Below are positions 23,240-35,521 of a stretch of 64,000 bases of DNA, piece after piece. Position 1 is the stretch's first letter; each line of letters opens with the position of its first letter. A program made the translations under genes and the position numbers. Origin of the DNA: Nissolia schottii (lineage: Eukaryota; Streptophyta; Magnoliopsida; Fabales; Fabaceae); assembly GCA_003254905.1 (NCBI GenBank), contig QANU01110798.1:61244-125243 (forward strand). Reading direction: 5' to 3'. Below the pieces are notes generated by a model. The model was not told the DNA's origin, made no database searches, and was given only the letters and a program-made list of their open reading frames with translations.

Positions 23240-24000
23240 ACATATTGGCCTTTGAATATAATTTTAATATAATATCTTTTTTCATTTCTTTTATTTTGTA
23301 TCTTTATATATAATTTTACTATACTTTCTTCATTTTTTTATTTTCTCAAATTTCAATTATTGACTCTTAAAAATAAATTATAATTAAAATGCTATTCAAA
23401 ATTGATAATCATCTCTTAACATTTATTTATGTTTACCTTTTTACAATGTAGTTCCAAATTTCATTTTACATTAAAAAATAATTTATGCTCGTTTATATTA
23501 TGAAGGAAGAATGATATAATTATCTATGAGCAAAAGAAAAATGTATTGAATGTAAACTAATTATATCAATCTTTATGAGTATTGAATACATTTCAATACG
23601 TAGTAATATTTATTATTTAAGTTGTTAGAAAAATGAAATATCTAAGTTATTGATATTGATATGTTCTGTATTGTAATAGTTAAACATGTATACTGTATAT
23701 ATCATATCTATGTTTTGATATATATGTGACTATGGTTGATATTTATTTATAAAATAATTGATCACTTTTATATCAATTTAAAAATATATTTATTTCGTAT
23801 TTATAATTGATTTTTTTTATGTAAGTGACTATATTTAAATAAATATATAAATAAAACTAATTTTATTCAATAATTACCTAGGATGCCGGTAATACACTAA
23901 AATATATTATTTTAGGGTATTAATGGTATTATCGACAGATATATCAGTTGGTAATGCCCTAAAATATTTATATATTTTTTAATTTTAATTTTATTCAATG
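23240..24000. repeat. Right arm of the large imperfect inverted repeat
   Basis: Reverse-complement match to 17640-19030, without the 0.5-kb foldback insertion. It ends outwards in CACTA-like subterminal motifs (ATTATCGACAGATATATC, GTTGGTAATGCCC). Confidence 0.65.
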
Positions 24001-25365
24001 TTTAGACATCCCAAATATAATTATGTCAACTTCATAACCATTTGAGTACAAATTTTTGCTAGACATTGTTGTTCTCGTGAAGCAGATAATTCGTTAATAT
24101 GATTGTCTGTAAATAATTGCGAAGCGAAAATAAAAGTTATCGGCATGTTGTAAAAATAAACAATGACTGCTATTATCAAAACAGTATAAAAGTTATTGTT
24201 TTTGGCGAAAAAACATGTTTATACATGATAGTTGATTATGCAAAAAGTTTCAAAAGTCTAACTCTTTTGTTTCGGTGATAGCGATTTTGAATCAACCTCA
24301 AATGTCATCTCAGTAATTAAAGTCGTATTATGTATTAAATCACCATTAACTGAAAGTATTATCGCTCTCATTATTGTTATCTATTTCAGTAGGACAAATT
24401 AAGTTTCCATTAAGAAGTCACTACTCTAGTTGCGAGAAGTTTAGATAATATACATGGATTTATGTTTAGTGGTTAGGGATTTAAATAGTATGCGTGAAGT
24501 AAGGATTTTAAAACTCAGTGTCACCGATTTTAAAACTCAGTGTCACCGATATACAAAAAGTTTTCATTTAGTTAAACTTTTGGTTACTTTTAAAATAGTT
24601 AAAATTAAAATAATTACTTTTTGTAGAACTGAATTAGAAAAAAAAAATTGTATTTAGAAATAATATTTTAAAAGAAAGTTTTAAAACATTGTAGTGACAA
24701 AATTACAAGGAGTGGCCATAGTGGCCGAAAAGAGTGAGAAGAGATCAAATAAAGGAAGAGTATAACGTAAAAATGTGCATCTCATTTTGATCAACAGAAA
24801 ATGGAAAGCAGCATCAAATTGATTTCAACTAAACTTAAGTTATGCCACTGGAAAAGTAATTTTTTGAATAACAGTAAATGATGTCCAAATAACTCAAACT
24901 ATATAGAGTCTCATTTCAAGAAGTAAGTTTGAATTGCTCAAATTATTTCAAACCAAACAAACACCGAGTATATGACTAAAATATAATATGAATGTGATTT
25001 TTCTGGTAGCTATGAATGATCGTAACTTCTTCTCTTACACAAAATCAGCAATCTTGCCATTATGCATGTGCAAGAAATTAATTTGTAATATTGATATGAT
25101 ATACATCCCATCACAGCGGAAAGTAGTTAGACCGACAGAGATGGAATCTAGATCGATCATGGAAAGCCTAATGCAGTAATGCAATCTTATCGATAGGTAT
25201 AATATCACAAAATCAATTTCTTTTTCCCGTGAAATCAGTTTCAGGGTCCATGTTTTTGACTCTTGGGGTGGTGTTAAGTTACATACAACTAATCATTTTT
25301 GACCTTTTAGATAGAGAAGTTTTTGTTTGGTTATGAAAGGTCAGGTTTGATACGCTCATCAACAC
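24001..25365. other. Intergenic region, no supported gene
   Basis: AT-rich sequence with short chance ORFs only. A 21-base unit (ttttaaaactcagtgtcacc) is directly repeated around 24507-24547. Nothing else stands out. Confidence 0.5.
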
Positions 25366-25911
25366 NNNNNNNNNNNNNNNNNNNNNNNNNNNNNNNNNNN
25401 NNNNNNNNNNNNNNNNNNNNNNNNNNNNNNNNNNNNNNNNNNNNNNNNNNNNNNNNNNNNNNNNNNNNNNNNNNNNNNNNNNNNNNNNNNNNNNNNNNNN
25501 NNNNNNNNNNNNNNNNNNNNNNNNNNNNNNNNNNNNNNNNNNNNNNNNNNNNNNNNNNNNNNNNNNNNNNNNNNNNNNNNNNNNNNNNNNNNNNNNNNNN
25601 NNNNNNNNNNNNNNNNNNNNNNNNNNNNNNNNNNNNNNNNNNNNNNNNNNNNNNNNNNNNNNNNNNNNNNNNNNNNNNNNNNNNNNNNNNNNNNNNNNNN
25701 NNNNNNNNNNNNNNNNNNNNNNNNNNNNNNNNNNNNNNNNNNNNNNNNNNNNNNNNNNNNNNNNNNNNNNNNNNNNNNNNNNNNNNNNNNNNNNNNNNNN
25801 NNNNNNNNNNNNNNNNNNNNNNNNNNNNNNNNNNNNNNNNNNNNNNNNNNNNNNNNNNNNNNNNNNNNNNNNNNNNNNNNNNNNNNNNNNNNNNNNNNNN
25901 NNNNNNNNNNN
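25366..25911. other. Assembly gap (Ns)
   Basis: A run of 546 undetermined bases. Any reading frame across it is an artefact, and the true length may differ. Confidence 0.99.
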
Positions 25912-26287
25912 TGTATGTATCTAATAATTGAGATATACATAAAATTATTGATCTTCTTAATAAAGTAACATTAATATCTCATATTTTTACTTATGTATAA
26001 AATATAAGTCTTACATGCTTAGTATATATTTTCTGTTATCTTTGTATCTCTTTAAATTTTAGAGTCTAAGTAAACTACTACTAGTGGAAAAAGCCTTAAA
26101 CCATTTTCACTTTTAAGAAATGAACAATAAATCGAATAGAACTAGCACATAAATTCATAAATTTTCAATTACATTTTTTTTTGTTGTAAGTGTAAGTCTA
26201 CTACTTTCATATTTATTAAATGATCTCTCTTTTTTTTTTTGGTTTTTTCCGCATAAATTTTAAGTATTAAAGTAACTATTAAGCATG

Positions 26288-27579
26288 TGTTGTGACCCAT
26301 AGCTTCCTAGGATAAAAAAAAAGGGAAAGAGGGCGTGCTGCAGTGCCTAGGGAGAGCTTCAGCGAAGTGCGATTTGGAGTCCCACATTGAAAGTTGTGTT
26401 GATGGGGGGTCTCCAGCTCCCCTATATATAGAAACCTCTCGTGAGTGTTTAGACTCGTTAATTCACTCAAAAGCTTGAAAGGTTCCACTTTTTAGTGAGA
26501 CTATTAGCCCCGATTCTTTTTATTCCTTCTCTCTCATTTTTCTGTTTGTGGAGGAACAGTGCCTCTATGTAGGATTTCGAGAGCTCCCAACGTTAGTGCT
26601 ACTTAGCGATCAACCATTTTCCGGGTGAATGACTTTCTTCATGGTCTATTTCAGACCATGCATTTATTTTAGAAATTACTTATTTACGCATATTTTTATG
26701 AAATCCTAGGAGGCGAAACTTAATATTTTCTTTAATATTTTTGAAGTCAATTATTTCCTTATTTATGAAAATAGTTATTTATTTTAGAAACTTCTTTATT
26801 TGTGAAAGTAGTTGTTTATGAAAATATTTATGAAGCTATTTTAGAAAGTTACGAAACTATTTTAAAACTACATGAGATCATATGTATGATATTTATGAAT
26901 TAATTCATGTTAAGTTATCAGTTATCAATTATGTTATCATGTTCATGTTATATCATGTCATGTAGATTAGGGCAAGACCTTAAAGCCCGGATATTTCAGG
27001 AACAACTAAACCGTAAAGCTCAAATTGTCTATCTAGAGAACTCCCAGCTTGTTTATGTTTTCAAATGCTTTTACATATTATGTATTATTATATAAATGTT
27101 TTCATGATTGTTATTATATTATGTATTGCATCTGCATGCCATGATTACGAATTGTCCCATGTCGTCGTGGGGTTGGTCATTCACTTAGCGATGACTCACC
27201 CTTCATCGACCTTTTTTCAGATAACGTTGAGGAAGATACACTTCTAATTCACTAGTCTCCACCAGATTGGACTCTTTGTGAACTTCACGTTGTCATGGAG
27301 TGTTCTTTAGCTTTATTTCAGCTATTAGGATAGTTTATGTTATGTCAGTTAGTAGAGTGCTCCAGCAATCCACAAGTAGGGTGTTTTCGTATTTCAATTA
27401 TTAATTCATAACTTATGTAATGGATTTTATTCTATTAATTCATGATGTTGAGTTTATTTTTAAAAGGTTTCCTTTTTATTTGTTTATAAAAGCTGTGCAT
27501 TTTCCTAATTAGCATGTTAAGAGACTTTCGTAAAGGAACTAGTCATGTGCGTGCCAGTGGCAATTTCTAGGGTTTCACA
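26288..27579 (+). repeat. 5' LTR of the gag-only element
   Basis: Starts TGTTGTGACCCATAGC and ends TAGGGTTTCACA. A TATA-like CCTATATATAGAAACC lies near 26422. It is 1,292 bp against 1,559 bp for the 3' LTR, because it lacks a block of about 205 bp present at 29976-30179 and a shorter one near 29865. Confidence 0.85.
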
Positions 27580-27581
27580 GT

Positions 27582-27593
27582 TGGTATTAGAGC
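27582..27593 (+). other. Primer binding site (initiator tRNA-Met)
   Basis: TGGTATTAGAGC, two bases after the 5' LTR end, differs by one base from the common plant PBS TGGTATCAGAGC that pairs with the 3' end of initiator tRNA-Met. Confidence 0.85.
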
Positions 27594-27811
27594 CATAGAT
27601 ATTTCTTGTGAGTCACTAGATCAAGTGTTCTCAAGTTATATTGCATATAAAGGAATGACAGTGCACCCATTCGTTCAGAGTACAATGCAAGTTGAGGCCT
27701 TTAGGAAGTCAGTCATGCCTAAGATTAGTCAATTAGTCTAAGATCAGGTAGCCATGTTAGTGTCTTGTTTCATGCTCTCATATGATTCTCCTATTCCTTT
27801 TTCAGGAGAAT

Positions 27812-28960
27812 CATGGTTGTCCCGTATCCACGCCGCATCCCTCGCAATCACAACATTGGTACTTCAACCACCCGCAGTCGTTTAGTAGACATGGAACGAG
27901 CCATGACCATGTTGGAGAAGATGCTCACTACGCAGCTTCAGATGGGTACACAACAATAGACAGCTATTATTGAACGCTTCAAGAAGTTAGGATCACCAAA
28001 GTTCATAGGTAGGCTTACAGAGGAGGATCCTTTGGAGTTCCTCAGTGAGATGGAGAAGGTGGTCGCGATTTTCTATGTTTCATTAGAGAAGGCAGTGAAG
28101 CTGGCGAGCTTCCAACTAGGAGGCTAGGCTAACCTATGGTTCAGAGAGTTCAAGGATGACAGGAAGAATGGACCATCTCTTACGTGGGAAGAGTTCTCTA
28201 CCACATTTCTGGATTGTTTCATTCCTTCAAGTAAGATTGACAAGATGGTTGGCAAGTTCCTTCAGTTGAAGATGACACCGAATATGACAGTTATAGAGTA
28301 CAACGACTGATTCATGTATTTATCTGAGGAATCCTCCAGTCTTATCCCGACCCAGGAAACAAAGGTCAATCATTTTGTCAAGGGGTTTTTCACGGAGTAC
28401 CGCATTGGTTTGTCAGCCCATGTAAACACTATGAGTTATGCAGAGATTATGGATGTTGCACTTCGTATCGAGACCAGCTTGATTGAGGGTAGTGGAGTTT
28501 CCCCACCTGGGAAGAAGGCCAAGGTACATGGCTCATTCTCAGATAGCTTTATGAGTCATGAGTAGCACAACCAGCAAGGGTTGTCATCAGGACAGGTTGC
28601 TTTCTCAAAGCCCACTCCGATGTTCCTACTACCATCACGAACGAGTCAAGAGGCAACATGCAGTTCAGTGCACAAGGCTCTAGGCATTCAGGTCATACTA
28701 CACCCCAGTTCCAGATTTACGGTAAGGCTCATTCAGGTATCAGCAGGTAGGGACAAGGGAGTGCTTCAGCTGTGGCCAGGAAGGCCATGTCGAGAGAGAT
28801 TGCTCGCTTCTAACAGGAGAGTTGAGGCAAGGGTTAGTACAGCCTAATGCATTAGTTCAGATACATCCATCAACCCTTGTCAACAGGAGCAACGGTGGCA
28901 GAGGCCCAAGAGCGAGTCAGGCACCGGAGGCATCTCGCACTTCTATTCATTAACTCATCA
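27812..28960 (+). pseudogene. Decayed Ty3/gypsy gag with CCHC zinc knuckle
   Basis: Conceptual translation gives the retrotransposon gag domain: RFKKLGSPKFIGRLTEEDP, ANLWFREFKDDRKNGP, LTWEEFSTTFLDCFIP, then FLQLKMTPNMTVIEYND and after a frameshift the zinc knuckle CFSCGQEGHVERDC (near 28760), a C-X2-C-X4-H-X4-C box. Stops interrupt it, for example TAG after MGTQQ near 27958, TAG near 28125, TGA near 28309 and TAG near 28563. The product would be the nucleocapsid/capsid protein that packages the RNA. No pol frame follows. Confidence 0.85.
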
Positions 28961-29209
28961 GAGCGAGCAACCAACGAATGTCATGCTGTTAGGTATTTCT
29001 CAGTCATTTATCCCATGTCAGTCTTCCCTGTGTTAATCGTATGTCATGTATACTTGTGTATGCTTATGCGTGTATATATGGTTTTATGTATGTTTATATG
29101 CCAGTATGCCATAGTTTCATTCATGTTCATCTCAGTCATGTCAAATTTATGTGCATCCATGTTTTCCTGTGATGTTAGAGTCACGTGACATTTGGATGAC
29201 CAAATTTCT

Positions 29210-29221
29210 TAAGGGGGAAGA
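29210..29221 (+). other. Polypurine tract
   Basis: TAAGGGGGAAGA immediately before the 3' LTR start at 29223, where plus-strand synthesis would be primed. Confidence 0.8.
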
Positions 29222-29222
29222 T

Positions 29223-30781
29223 TGTGGTGGCCCATAGCTTCCTAGGTTAAAAAAAGAAAATAAAAAGGAAAAAGGGAAAAGCTTGAGCACTGCAATGGCC
29301 TAGGTGTGTTGTAGCGGCTCAGTTTAAAAAGGGCATTGTAGCACCTAGGGAATGCTACAACGACGCGGGATTTTGAGTCCCACATCGAAAATTGTGCTGA
29401 TGGGAGTCTTAAGCTCCTTCTATATATAGAAGCCTCCCGTAAGTGTTTAGACTCACTAATTCACTCAAGAGATTAAAAGGTTCCACTTTTTAATGAGACT
29501 ATCCACTCTAATTCTTTTTATTCCTTTTCTCTCGTTGTTCTGTTTGTGGGGGAGCAGTGCCTCCATGTAGGGTGTCAACAACTCCCAGTGTTAGTGCTTC
29601 GTAACGGTTAGCCATTTTTCAGGTGAGTGACTTTCTTCACGGTCTATTTTCTGACAATATATTTATTTTAGAAATTACTTATCTATGCATATTTTTATTA
29701 AATCCTAGAAGACCGAACTTAATATTTTCTTTAATATTTATGAAGTCAGTTATTTCCTTATTTACAAAAATAGTTATTTATTTTAGAAACTTCTTTATTG
29801 GTGAAAGTAGTTGTTTATGAAAATATTTATGAAACTATTTTAGAATTACATGGAACCATATGTTTTATCGCATTAAGTATGTCATGTTGCATGTGTATGA
29901 TATTTATGAATTAAGTCATGTTAAACTATCAGTTATCAATTATGTTATCATGTTCATGTTATATCATGTTATGTTGTTTAAACTGCTTTCAGGAGAGTTA
30001 TATCTAGGCTAGAATTGTAAGTCAGCGACACCCTATGTTGACCTTGGTATAAATTGTACGAACGTAACTTAGAATATGATTTATTTAGATTTAGGGTAAG
30101 ACCGCGAAGCCTGGAAATGACAACTTGTGACACCCGATGTCGTGTATCACATATAATGTATAATGTATCATGTCATGTAGATTAAGGCAAGACCTTAAAG
30201 CTCAAAAATTTTAGGAATAGCTAAACTGTAAAGCTCGGATTTGTCTATCTAGAGAACTCCCAACTTGTTTATGTTTTCATGTATTATGTATTATTATATA
30301 AATGTTTTTGTGATTATTATTATATTATGTATTGCATGTTCATGCTATGATTACGAATTGTCCCATGTCATCGTGGGGTTGGTCATTCACTCAGTGATGA
30401 CTCACCCCTCATCAACCTTTTTTCAGATAACGTTGAGGAATATTCACCGTTCATTCATTAGTCTCCACCAGATTGGACTCTTGGTGAGCTTCACATTGTT
30501 GTAGAGTGTTTTTTAGCTTTATTTCATTTATTAGGATGGATTATGTTATGTCAGTCAGTAGAGTGCTCCAATGAACTACAAACAAAGTGTTTCCCTACTT
30601 TGGTTATTAATTTGTAACTTATGTAAATGATTTTATTATATTAATTTATGATTCTTAGTTTATTTTAAAAGGTTTCCTTTTTTTTAATAAAAGTTGTGTG
30701 TTTTCTTGATTAACATGTTAGGAAACTTTCGTAAAGGAACTAGTCCCTTGCGTGCCAGTGGCGATTTTTGGGGTCGTCACA
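29223..30781 (+). repeat. 3' LTR of the gag-only element
   Basis: Starts TGTGGTGGCCCATAGC and ends GGGGTCGTCACA. It has the same TATA-like box (CTATATATAGAAGCC near 29421) and the same trailing segment (GTGCCAGTGG) as the 5' LTR. It retains a block (about 29976-30179) deleted in the other copy. Confidence 0.85.
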
Positions 30782-30786
30782 ACATG

Positions 30787-32140
30787 TCATTTTATAAACA
30801 AAAAATGCAGAATGAGATTAAATATAGCTTGTATATAGGTTATATAATAAAAAAAATTTACTAGAAATATAAAATAGAGAACTTTTATTCTACTAAGTAT
30901 AGGGTTGGTCCTCTAACCATAAATTTCTGGCTCCGCCACTATACACAAGAGTTATTTAGCTGTAAATAATGCACACACTTACTTATTTTGTACTTAAATT
31001 TAACCTTTTTTTCACCTGTAAGGATGTGGGTGACAAGCCCACCGAGAACTCTATACCACTTAGACATAAAGACTCTAATACTATGTCAATAATCACCCAT
31101 TTCAAAAGATTATATGGTAGAATAAAATGGAAATGAATACTTTTATGAGAATGAGAAATGTTATTACGACAATCATATTGGATAACCTTTGAATAACCAC
31201 TGACAAAAGTATAGGGTCCACAATAATAATTTTTGGTAAAAGTCTTATCAAGTAATTTCTAAAATTAGTTTTAACAACAATAAAAATTGCCATAAATAAT
31301 GACCACTAAAAATTTGGTTTTCTCGGCCATTTTCACCAACCCTTGTCACAATGGTCAAGAAATCATTTTAGCGACATTAGCAATGCCAACAAAAGATTAA
31401 TAGTTGGTAAAGGTTTTAGCAACCATTTGTATTTACTTAAAAAATAAAGAGTAATGTTAGGTGTACAACCCAAATGCTGTCAACCCATGGTCTACACAGT
31501 GACATTGAGTGCACAATCTTTTGCATGTACATACACAATCTTTTTCTACACACACGCACAAACGTTTTCAAACACAAAACCAAATCAAACTGGATCTACG
31601 ATGCATTTAATAGTGAAATGTAATTGCCACGCTCTCTCTCCATCTCCTCACTCACACTCTAAGCGCGTTGACTCAATCTCTACTATGCACAAACTTTTTA
31701 ACAACTAGAAACAAAAAGTAATGACAAAAACATAAATGAAAATGAAGACGAAGAAGAAAACTTTTGAACAAGAATGTACAAACTTTTCTATACACATGCA
31801 CAAACTTTTAACCAACCAGACATGCACAAACTTTTGAACAAATATGCACAAACTTTCCTACACACATGTACAAACATTTGAAAAACCAAAAATAATGAAT
31901 ATGATGAAAACAAAAATGAAAACTCTTGGATTCATAAAGAATAAGATGAAAACGGAAAAAATATGATGGGAGATTGGGGAAGAATAGAGAAAAAATAAAG
32001 AATAAGAAAAAAAAGAGAAGAAACACATATTAAAAAGAGTGAATTATATAAATGTTGACAAATTTTAAGTTGTGTATAAAATATTTATAAAAAAAAACCT
32101 ATGGTGGCTAAAGTTTTTTTATGACGTTGTAATTGTAACT
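30787..32140. other. Intergenic repeat-rich region
   Basis: No gene supported. At 31450-31880 there are repeated GCACAAACTTTTGAACAA-type words, the inverted counterpart of the tract at 11250-11720. The rest is AT-rich. Confidence 0.45.
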
Positions 32141-32214
32141 ATTGCACCCATGCCGGAATATATATATTTTGAAGTGAGGGAATAAGATTTATAATTTTAT
32201 ATATTTATATAATT

Positions 32215-32413
32215 GGAGATATTTAAGTAATTTTATGTACTGGCGAGTATTTAGTGGATATCTATGGGTCAAATACCTCAACTCCCGTCCCCATCCTATG
32301 AGCAAGCGGGTATGGATATCCGTCCTTGTGGGTATGAAAATAGTCCTCATACCCATAATTGTCGGGATAATCCCTGGGGATATCCGTGTTTGTGGGTTTT
32401 TTTTGTCATCCCT
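32215..32413 (-). mobile_element. hAT-type element end (non-autonomous remnant)
   Basis: On the minus strand from 32413 the sequence begins TAGGGATGACAAAAAAAACC and continues with repeated GGGTAT, GGATATCC and ACCCGC words. This is the usual style of plant hAT subterminal regions (TAGGGGTGGCAAA followed by degenerate ACCCG/GGGTA repeats). No transposase and no opposite end were found. Confidence 0.5.
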
Positions 32414-32416
32414 ACT

Positions 32417-32501
32417 CTTGAGGCAGACACAAACCAAGTTCGTGAAGGAGAAGAGCCACATCTTCTTTTCCTTCATGAGATTGGTTTGTGTCTGTCTCAA
32501 G
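32417..32501. repeat. Long stem-loop, 38-bp arms
   Basis: The left arm starts CTTGAGGCAGACACAAACC and the reverse complement of the right arm starts CTTGAGACAGACACAAACC. The arms differ at about five of 38 positions and are separated by a loop of about nine bases. It directly abuts the hAT-like end, so it may be the edge of a foldback element rather than a functional RNA. Confidence 0.7.
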
Positions 32502-34700
32502 AAGATGATGTATCTAACACCAATGCGGTGGTTAGAGAGGCAGTTGCTAGCCAACACTGGCTCCAACTAGAATTGAACTCGCTAGTAGTAGTGGTTGTGG
32601 TGAGAAAAGAAGGAAATGGACAATGAGGGAGGATGTGTGAGGATGAAAGAAAATTTTTTGTTTTATTTTAAGAAAAGTGCAATTTTGTCTGCAAAAGTAA
32701 AGGTCTCTCTTGAATAATTAAGACATTTTAAGGTAATAAAATATACATTTTTAAATGTTAGAAAATTAAATGCACAAAAGCAATATACAGTGAGAAAAAG
32801 TGCTATTTACCCTTATATGCAAAGTCATAATGCTAGAGCATTCTGACTAATATTTGATGAGGCATACACTTTCCCCTTCATGCACGGGATGTAACACCCC
32901 TGCTAACTGTCCACTCCATGGTAGTAAGCAATGCTCACAAGGTTCTTATCTGTTGTGTTTAGGTTACTTCTGGCCCCTAGTTTTAGCTTGGCAATTATTT
33001 CTTACTCGAAAATATGGATAATTTTCAAAACTTTTTCCTTTCCTTACGTAAACTATGAGTTGTACGTGTTCAAGAAAGCATATAGATAAACAAGCGATAG
33101 AGTCCCGATGGACTTAAGCAATAGTGAAACTATGGGATATCGATACAGAAGATCTCATGATATAAGCATATGTATATATAATTATCTGGTCCGTACACAC
33201 TTACACATTTAAGTCATAATACATAAATACACATACTGCACATAACAACTAATGGCCGATCTAGACCATACATGCCTATTGCCTACCAAACAATAATCGC
33301 GGTCCTGCGTTTGCTGAAAAAAGGGTAGCTTATACCGTTCTTTGGGGGTCCTCCAGCATCAAACCCTCAAGCTGTCCAGCGCTGCCTCGTCTTCTTAGGC
33401 ATACCAGTCACGTCCTCCTGGAATCATAAAGGAGTGGGGGTGAGAACGTTGCGTTCTCAGTAGGAATTGTAGGGTGTCACTAACCTTTATTTGCTCAATT
33501 ATGATCCAGACCGCTCAGGAGATCTCTAGGTGATAGAGTATGCTAAAGTCCCTACTGGTTATTACTTTAATCCATGCTAGTCCTAAGCAGCACTATCTAG
33601 TTACTAGGTCATCAGGGATTCTAATCTTTTCTTTACCTATCACTGGCAACTTATCGTACTCTATAATCCTATGCTATCCTTGTACGTCGTATTCTATACT
33701 CTTATGCTATCCTCGTATCGTGTGAACTTCTAGAGGCCATCTCATGAAACCGTGGTTTCTTGACGTTGTCTTTTCACATACACATCTTATACATATTTCA
33801 TATACACATCGTACTCATGTTTCACATAGTCATGTCATATTCATGTTTCATGTATGTATCAAATGCATGTGTCATATCCATGTATTGCATATAAAACGCA
33901 TCAGGATTCTACGTGCCGTAGGGCAGTGTCCTCCATATCATGTTCATGTCATGTTTAGTCGACCCCCTTGTACCCCAGTGGAACCGTCGTTCCTGCCTGG
34001 TGTACAACTTACTCTGTATCCTTTAGTGGCAGCTCATGCCATATGCAATACATATGTTAATAACCATCCCTTGTTATAGGGTGGTGAGGGGCCTGTGGCA
34101 GGGGGAGGACCCGTATTCATATCCTTGAATGATTACGTGTTTTTAATATGCATGATGTCGTCTTTGGATGCAGGACGTCGTATTCATATGCATGATGTCG
34201 TATTCATGTCATGTTATCGTGTTCGTATCATGTTGTCGTATTCATGTCATGATGTCATATATGTGTCATGTACATTTAGCATGTCATATACATGCCATGT
34301 TGTCATATGCATTTAACATGTCATCTACATTTACCATGTCATGGTGTCGTATTCATATCCTAACACATCATGATGTCGTATTCTTGTATGCACGTGTTCT
34401 TAGGACGTGTCTGTAGACGTGCAATATGAGGGGATTTCCTATCCATATGCTAAGTTCTATCTTTAAGGTATTCTGAGTCCATGGTGGCCGGTACCTCCTT
34501 ATGACTTTTCGTGCTTTCCTATGTTCAATGATGAGCTTATTCTCTATACGTGATCCTTTATCTACTTTTCTAAGTTGCCTCATGATGCATTATCATACAT
34601 ATCCTTTACCAATCATCACATAACACTTTTCTTACTTAGGTTTTGGTGCTTTACTACTTGTTGGGACTTGGGACAGGCTGGAAACTCATGTCTCTCAGTG

Positions 34701-35000
34701 TTCATTCGAATGAATAACTTCTGTTCACTCAAATCACACTGAAATTAGCTCTTGGATTGGGAAATCAAGTGGTCATTCGAATGATAGAGCTTTGTTATTT
34801 GAATAACATGAAAATTCAGCTCTTTGTTTGAAGAAAACATGAGTCATTCGAATGACCTCTTAAAATAACTCTCTGCTTGAAAAATTGAGTGGTCATTCGA
34901 ATGATCATGGCTAGTCATTCGAATGACCTGCTAAAAATGCTCCAGGGTGATTAAATTCCAAGGTCATTCGAATGACAATGCTAGGTCATTCGAATGACCT
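34701..35000. repeat. Cluster of seven TCATTCGAATGA palindromes
   Basis: Palindromes lie at 34701, 34773, 34843, 34893, 34914, 34963 and 34983. Most have the 14-base core GTCATTCGAATGAC; the last is the 18-base AGGTCATTCGAATGACCT. The spacers share words such as AGCTCTTTG and GCTTGAAAAATTGAG, so this is a degenerate tandem array within the solo LTR. Confidence 0.8.
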
Positions 35001-35451
35001 TGCCTTAAACTCATTCGTAGCACTGTTTCTCACTTAAAACGCACAGGTCTTTCTAGAAAACATATATATACTTTCCACATGTCCTAACAAGCACTATAAC
35101 ACATTTTTCTAGCTTAAAATTACTTAAACTTATCATCACATCATTATCTCTATATTTTCTACATAAACTTTACTAAGTTACTTTCTCAAACATAAAAACA
35201 TAAAATAACATAAAAATCCACATAGACAGTAGGTCTAGGGTTACCCACTTCCTAAGCGCTTTCTGAATTGGTGGAATTGATGAGAAAAAATATCTTCTTC
35301 ATGTTGGTATGTTCCTCCTATTTTTCCGGAGTCCGACAGCGTCATAGCAGTGCACTAACAGAACAAACAAAGAAAGGAAAGTGAAGCAGTGAGCTTCGGA
35401 TTGCTTGCCTATTTATCGGCAGCTTCCATCGCTACTGTGCTTGATATTTTC

Positions 35452-35455
<4 letters not shown>

Positions 35456-35518
<63 letters not shown>
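35456..35518. repeat. (TG)n microsatellite
   Basis: About 31 uninterrupted TG units inside the solo LTR. Reading frames across it encode only Cys/Val or His/Thr runs and are not genes. Confidence 0.95.

Positions 35519-35521
<3 letters not shown>

Larger units (their letters stand above)
26288..30781 (+). mobile_element. Gag-only LTR retrotransposon, Ty3/gypsy-like, with both LTRs
   Basis: Complete architecture: 5' LTR 26288-27579, tRNA-Met primer site at 27582, a decayed gag (27812-28960), a polypurine tract at 29210-29221 and 3' LTR 29223-30781. Both LTRs begin TGTNGTG and end TCACA. Flanks are GCATG (26283-26287) and ACATG (30782-30786), a 5-bp target duplication with one mismatch. The interior is only about 1.6 kb and has no protease, reverse transcriptase, RNase H or integrase. 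This is either a deletion product or a member of the non-autonomous gag-bearing class (TR-GAG). The visible differences between the LTRs point to an old insertion. Confidence 0.85.

Noticed and set aside
25323-25940. Two long ORFs spanning the gap
   Set aside because: Almost all codons are N; this is an assembly gap.
32189-32626. Overlapping ORFs of 111-125 codons on both strands
   Set aside because: They cross the hAT-like end and a stem-loop; none shows a domain and both strands are equally open.
33744-34416. Several 73-111-codon ORFs rich in His, Met and Ser
   Set aside because: They read through CATG/TCGTATTCATG repeats of the solo LTR and are not genes.
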